A DNA stretch of 64,000 nt, from NCBI RefSeq assembly GCF_018070075.1, contig NZ_JAGPXE010000008.1, positions 124,001-188,000 of the forward strand. The letters are read 5' to 3'. Positions within the stretch are counted from its first letter, which is position 1. Every line of letters starts with the position of its first letter. The position numbers were made by a program, and so were the translations under genes. The notes beneath the pieces were generated by a model. That model made no database searches. It was not told the DNA's origin and was given only the letters and a program-made list of their open reading frames with translations. This document shows, piece by piece, positions 61,794 through 64,000 of the stretch. This DNA is from Saccharopolyspora endophytica (GTDB lineage Bacteria > Actinomycetota > Actinomycetes > Mycobacteriales > Pseudonocardiaceae).

Positions 61794-64000
61794 GTGCAGC
61801 AAGAGTCGGCGAAGAAATTGCGGTTGCTCGCCACGCTTCTCGGGCTGGTCGGCACCGTCCTGGCGCTACTTGTCCCGTTCCTCCCCGTCAACCACAAGGT
61901 GGGGACGTTGCGGTGGCCGACAGCGGAGGGAACCAAGTCGGTCTCCGCCCCACTGGTGACCTACGCACCGGTGTGGCTGGACGCGAAGGTCCCGTGCGCC
62001 TCGGCGCGCAGCCTGGACGCGAGAACCGAAGGCCCGGGGTTGTTGCTGAGCACCAACCCGCCCGATTCGGACTCCGGTCAGCTCACCGGTCTCGTCCTGC
62101 AGGTCGACAACGGGCAGGCGCTGCTCTACTCCAAGGGCCAGCAGATCGGGACCACCCCGCTGCCCGCCGGTGACTGCACCCTGAAGGTGCACGCCGACGC
62201 CGAAGGCACCACCGCCACGATCGGCAAGGAGCGCTGGGTCAACCAGACCGGCGACCAGCGCCCCCAGCTGACCGGCATCTACTCCACTTTGGACAACACC
62301 CGCGACGACGTGCGCGGGCTGGACTTCCAGGCCAGGGTGGACAACCGGTTCAGCTCGTGGGCGACACCGCTGAAGACGACCGTCATCGTGCTGACCCTGG
62401 CCTCGTTCATCGGCTCCGTGCTGTGCCTGCGACGCCTGGACGCCCTCGCCGGTCGGCGCGCTCCACGCCTGGCTCCGAAGCGCTGGTGGAAGCCGACGCT
62501 GCGCGACATCTCGGTGTTCGTCGCGCTCGGGATCTGGTGGCTGATCGGGGCGATGACCTCCGATGACGGCTACGTGCTGAGCATGGTGCGCTCGGAGCAG
62601 AGCGCCGGCTACGTCAGCAACTACTACCGCTGGTTCGCCAACCCGGAATCGCCGTTCGGCTGGTTCTACGAGGTCTACTCGCTGTGGGTGAGGGTGTCGA
62701 CCGCGACCCCGTGGGTCCGGTTGCCCGCGCTGCTGATGGGCATCATCAGCTGGCTGCTGATCTCCCGCGAGGTGCTCCCCCGGCTGGGCCAGCAGGTCCG
62801 GCGCAGCAACGCCGCCGGTTGGGCCGCGGCCGCGGTGTTCCTCGCCTTCTGGCTGCCCTACAACAACGGTCTGCGCGCCGAGCCGGTCGTGGTGCTGTTC
62901 TCGCTGCTCGCGCTGTGCGCCGTCGAGCGCGCGGTGAGCACCGAGCGGCTGACGCCCGCCGCGCTGGGCCTGGTCGCCGCCGCACTGTCGGTGGGCGTCA
63001 ACCCGCACGGCCTGATCGCCGTGCTCCCCTACATCGCCGGGTTCAAGCCGCTGCACCGGATGGTGCGCAAGCGAGCGCTGGAGTTCGGCTGGCTGCCGGT
63101 GCTGGCGCCGCTCATGGCGTCCGGGTTCGTGATCCTCACGCTGGTGTTCTACGACCAGACGTGGCGGTCGGTGATGGACTCGATGGAGCTCAAGACGACC
63201 TTCGGCCCCAACGGCCGCTGGTACGAGGAGCTCAGCCGCTACCTGCTGCTGTTCAGCGAGAGCCCGGACGGTTCGCTCAGCCGCCGCTTCCCGGTGCTGC
63301 TGGTGATCCTGTGCGTGGCGACCTGCGGCGTGGTGCTGCTGCGCCGGGGCCGCATCCGCGGTGCCGCGCTGGGCCCGAGCCGCCGACTGCTGGCGGTGGC
63401 CGCGATGTCCTTCGCGGTGCTGGCGCTCACGCCCACCAAGCACACCCACCACTTCGGCATCTTCGCCGCGGTCGGCGGCGCGCTCGCAGCGCTCACCGCG
63501 CTGGCCACCAGCACCACCGTGCTGCGCTCGCGGCGCAACCGGATGGCGTTCGTGACCGGGCTGCTGGTGATCCTGGCCTTCGCCGCCACCGGGCCGAACG
63601 CCTGGTGGTACGTCTCCGGCTGGGGCGTCCCGTGGTTCGACAAGCCGCCGTCGATCAAGGGCTACAAGGCGAGCACGATGATCCTGGTGCTCGCGATGAT
63701 CACCGGCATCATCGCCGTGGTCGAGCACCTGCGGATCGACGAGAACAACCCGAAGGTCGTCGACGAGAGCTGGGAGAGCAAGGAGAAGCGCAACCTCGCG
63801 TTGCGCTGGGGCTCGGCGCCGCTGTCGGTGCTGTGCGCGCTGATGGTGCTCGGTGAGCTCGCCGCGTTCGGCAAGGGCATCGTCGAGCAGGGGCCGAGCT
63901 ACACGCTGGGCACCGACAACATCAAGCAGCTCACCCAGCAGAGCTGCGGCCTGTCCGACTCGGTCGGGGTGGAGACCAACCCGCGCGAGGGCGTGCTCAA
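61794..64000 (+). CDS. Arabinosyltransferase (Emb family), 3' partial
   Basis: At least 735 residues, running off the window end. GT-C family enzyme adding arabinofuranose from decaprenyl-phosphoarabinose to cell-wall arabinogalactan. Opens with one membrane span (LLATLLGLVGTVLALLVPFL), then an outside beta domain (TLRWPTAEG, APLVTYAPVWLDAKVPCASA). MTSDDGYVLSMVRSE near residue 252 holds the Asp-Asp of the Emb active-site loop, and FGWFYEVYSLWVRVS follows. Later segments add about a dozen spans. The C-terminal carbohydrate-binding part is outside the window. EmbA, B or C cannot be told apart, and non-mycolate relatives often have a single copy. Confidence 0.92.
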   Translation, partial: MQQESAKKLRLLATLLGLVGTVLALLVPFLPVNHKVGTLRWPTAEGTKSVSAPLVTYAPVWLDAKVPCASARSLDARTEGPGLLLSTNPPDSDSGQLTGLVLQVDNGQALLYSKGQQIGTTPLPAGDCTLKVHADAEGTTATIGKERWVNQTGDQRPQLTGIYSTLDNTRDDVRGLDFQARVDNRFSSWATPLKTTVIVLTLASFIGSVLCLRRLDALAGRRAPRLAPKRWWKPTLRDISVFVALGIWWLIGAMTSDDGYVLSMVRSEQSAGYVSNYYRWFANPESPFGWFYEVYSLWVRVSTATPWVRLPALLMGIISWLLISREVLPRLGQQVRRSNAAGWAAAAVFLAFWLPYNNGLRAEPVVVLFSLLALCAVERAVSTERLTPAALGLVAAALSVGVNPHGLIAVLPYIAGFKPLHRMVRKRALEFGWLPVLAPLMASGFVILTLVFYDQTWRSVMDSMELKTTFGPNGRWYEELSRYLLLFSESPDGSLSRRFPVLLVILCVATCGVVLLRRGRIRGAALGPSRRLLAVAAMSFAVLALTPTKHTHHFGIFAAVGGALAALTALATSTTVLRSRRNRMAFVTGLLVILAFAATGPNAWWYVSGWGVPWFDKPPSIKGYKASTMILVLAMITGIIAVVEHLRIDENNPKVVDESWESKEKRNLALRWGSAPLSVLCALMVLGELAAFGKGIVEQGPSYTLGTDNIKQLTQQSCGLSDSVGVETNPREGVL

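Noticed and set aside
61866-63728. Minus-strand 620-codon open frame over the emb gene
   Set aside because: The plus strand reads a clear Emb arabinosyltransferase with its DDGY motif from 61794 to the window end.

Overview
The window is high-GC actinobacterial chromosome with dense, often overlapping genes (ATGA/GTGA junctions), many GTG/TTG starts and strong Shine-Dalgarno sites next to apparently leaderless genes. Gene content and order point to Pseudonocardiales, most likely Saccharopolyspora or a close relative. The supporting evidence is an arabinan-type (Emb) arabinosyltransferase, a calerythrin-like EF-hand protein, and the order lepA / rpsT / holA / comEC / comEA / degV / gpgP / rsfS / nadD / proA / proB / obg / rpmA / rplU, which parallels mycobacteria. 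This assignment is inferred from gene content, not from any search.

Layout. 1-4278: assimilatory sulfate reduction operon (sulfite reductase tail, small zinc-ribbon protein, cysH, cysD, cysN, sirohydrochlorin chelatase). 4411-11857: a small Cys protein, then a two-gene unit encoding five tandem ADP-ribosylglycohydrolase (DraG-like) domains behind an N-terminal domain resembling type VII secretion-associated proteins. This is the most unusual locus in the window. 11987-13888: an enoyl-CoA hydratase-like gene, then a convergent membrane protein / RNase Sa-type ribonuclease / barstar operon. 14025-18765: valine degradation operon (mmsA, isobutyryl-CoA dehydrogenase, 3-hydroxyisobutyryl-CoA hydrolase, mmsB). 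18974-21366: EF-hand, MOSC and nitronate monooxygenase genes. 21781-24679: isocitrate lyase and the divergent RamB-type regulator. 24727-28908: LysR regulator, large arylsulfatase, Uma2 nuclease-like gene. 28983-31567: lepA, a DUF397 remnant, a VOC protein. 31741-35110: GntR regulator, MHS transporter and mannonate dehydratase (hexuronate use). 35170-46065: housekeeping block with rpsT, holA, a SAM-riboswitch-controlled threonine synthase, comEC/comEA, degV, gpgP, rsfS and nadD. 46346-49806: ferredoxin, P450, TetR and proA. 50058-55177: RecQ-like helicase fused to a phosphoribosyltransferase-like domain, DUF885 protein, MHS transporter. 55179-58553: proB, obg, rpmA, rplU. 58993-64000: membrane protein, GT2 glycosyltransferase and the start of an Emb arabinosyltransferase.

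Working together: the sulfate operon makes APS, reduces it to sulfite and then sulfide, and appears to supply siroheme to its own reductase. The SAM riboswitch links threonine synthesis to methionine/SAM status. The mms operon feeds valine carbon to propionyl-CoA, and aceA with ramB controls C2 assimilation. No tRNA, rRNA, CRISPR array, prophage or complete insertion sequence was seen. About a dozen genes carry a TANNNT -10 box 6-8 nt before the start codon, which fits leaderless transcripts.
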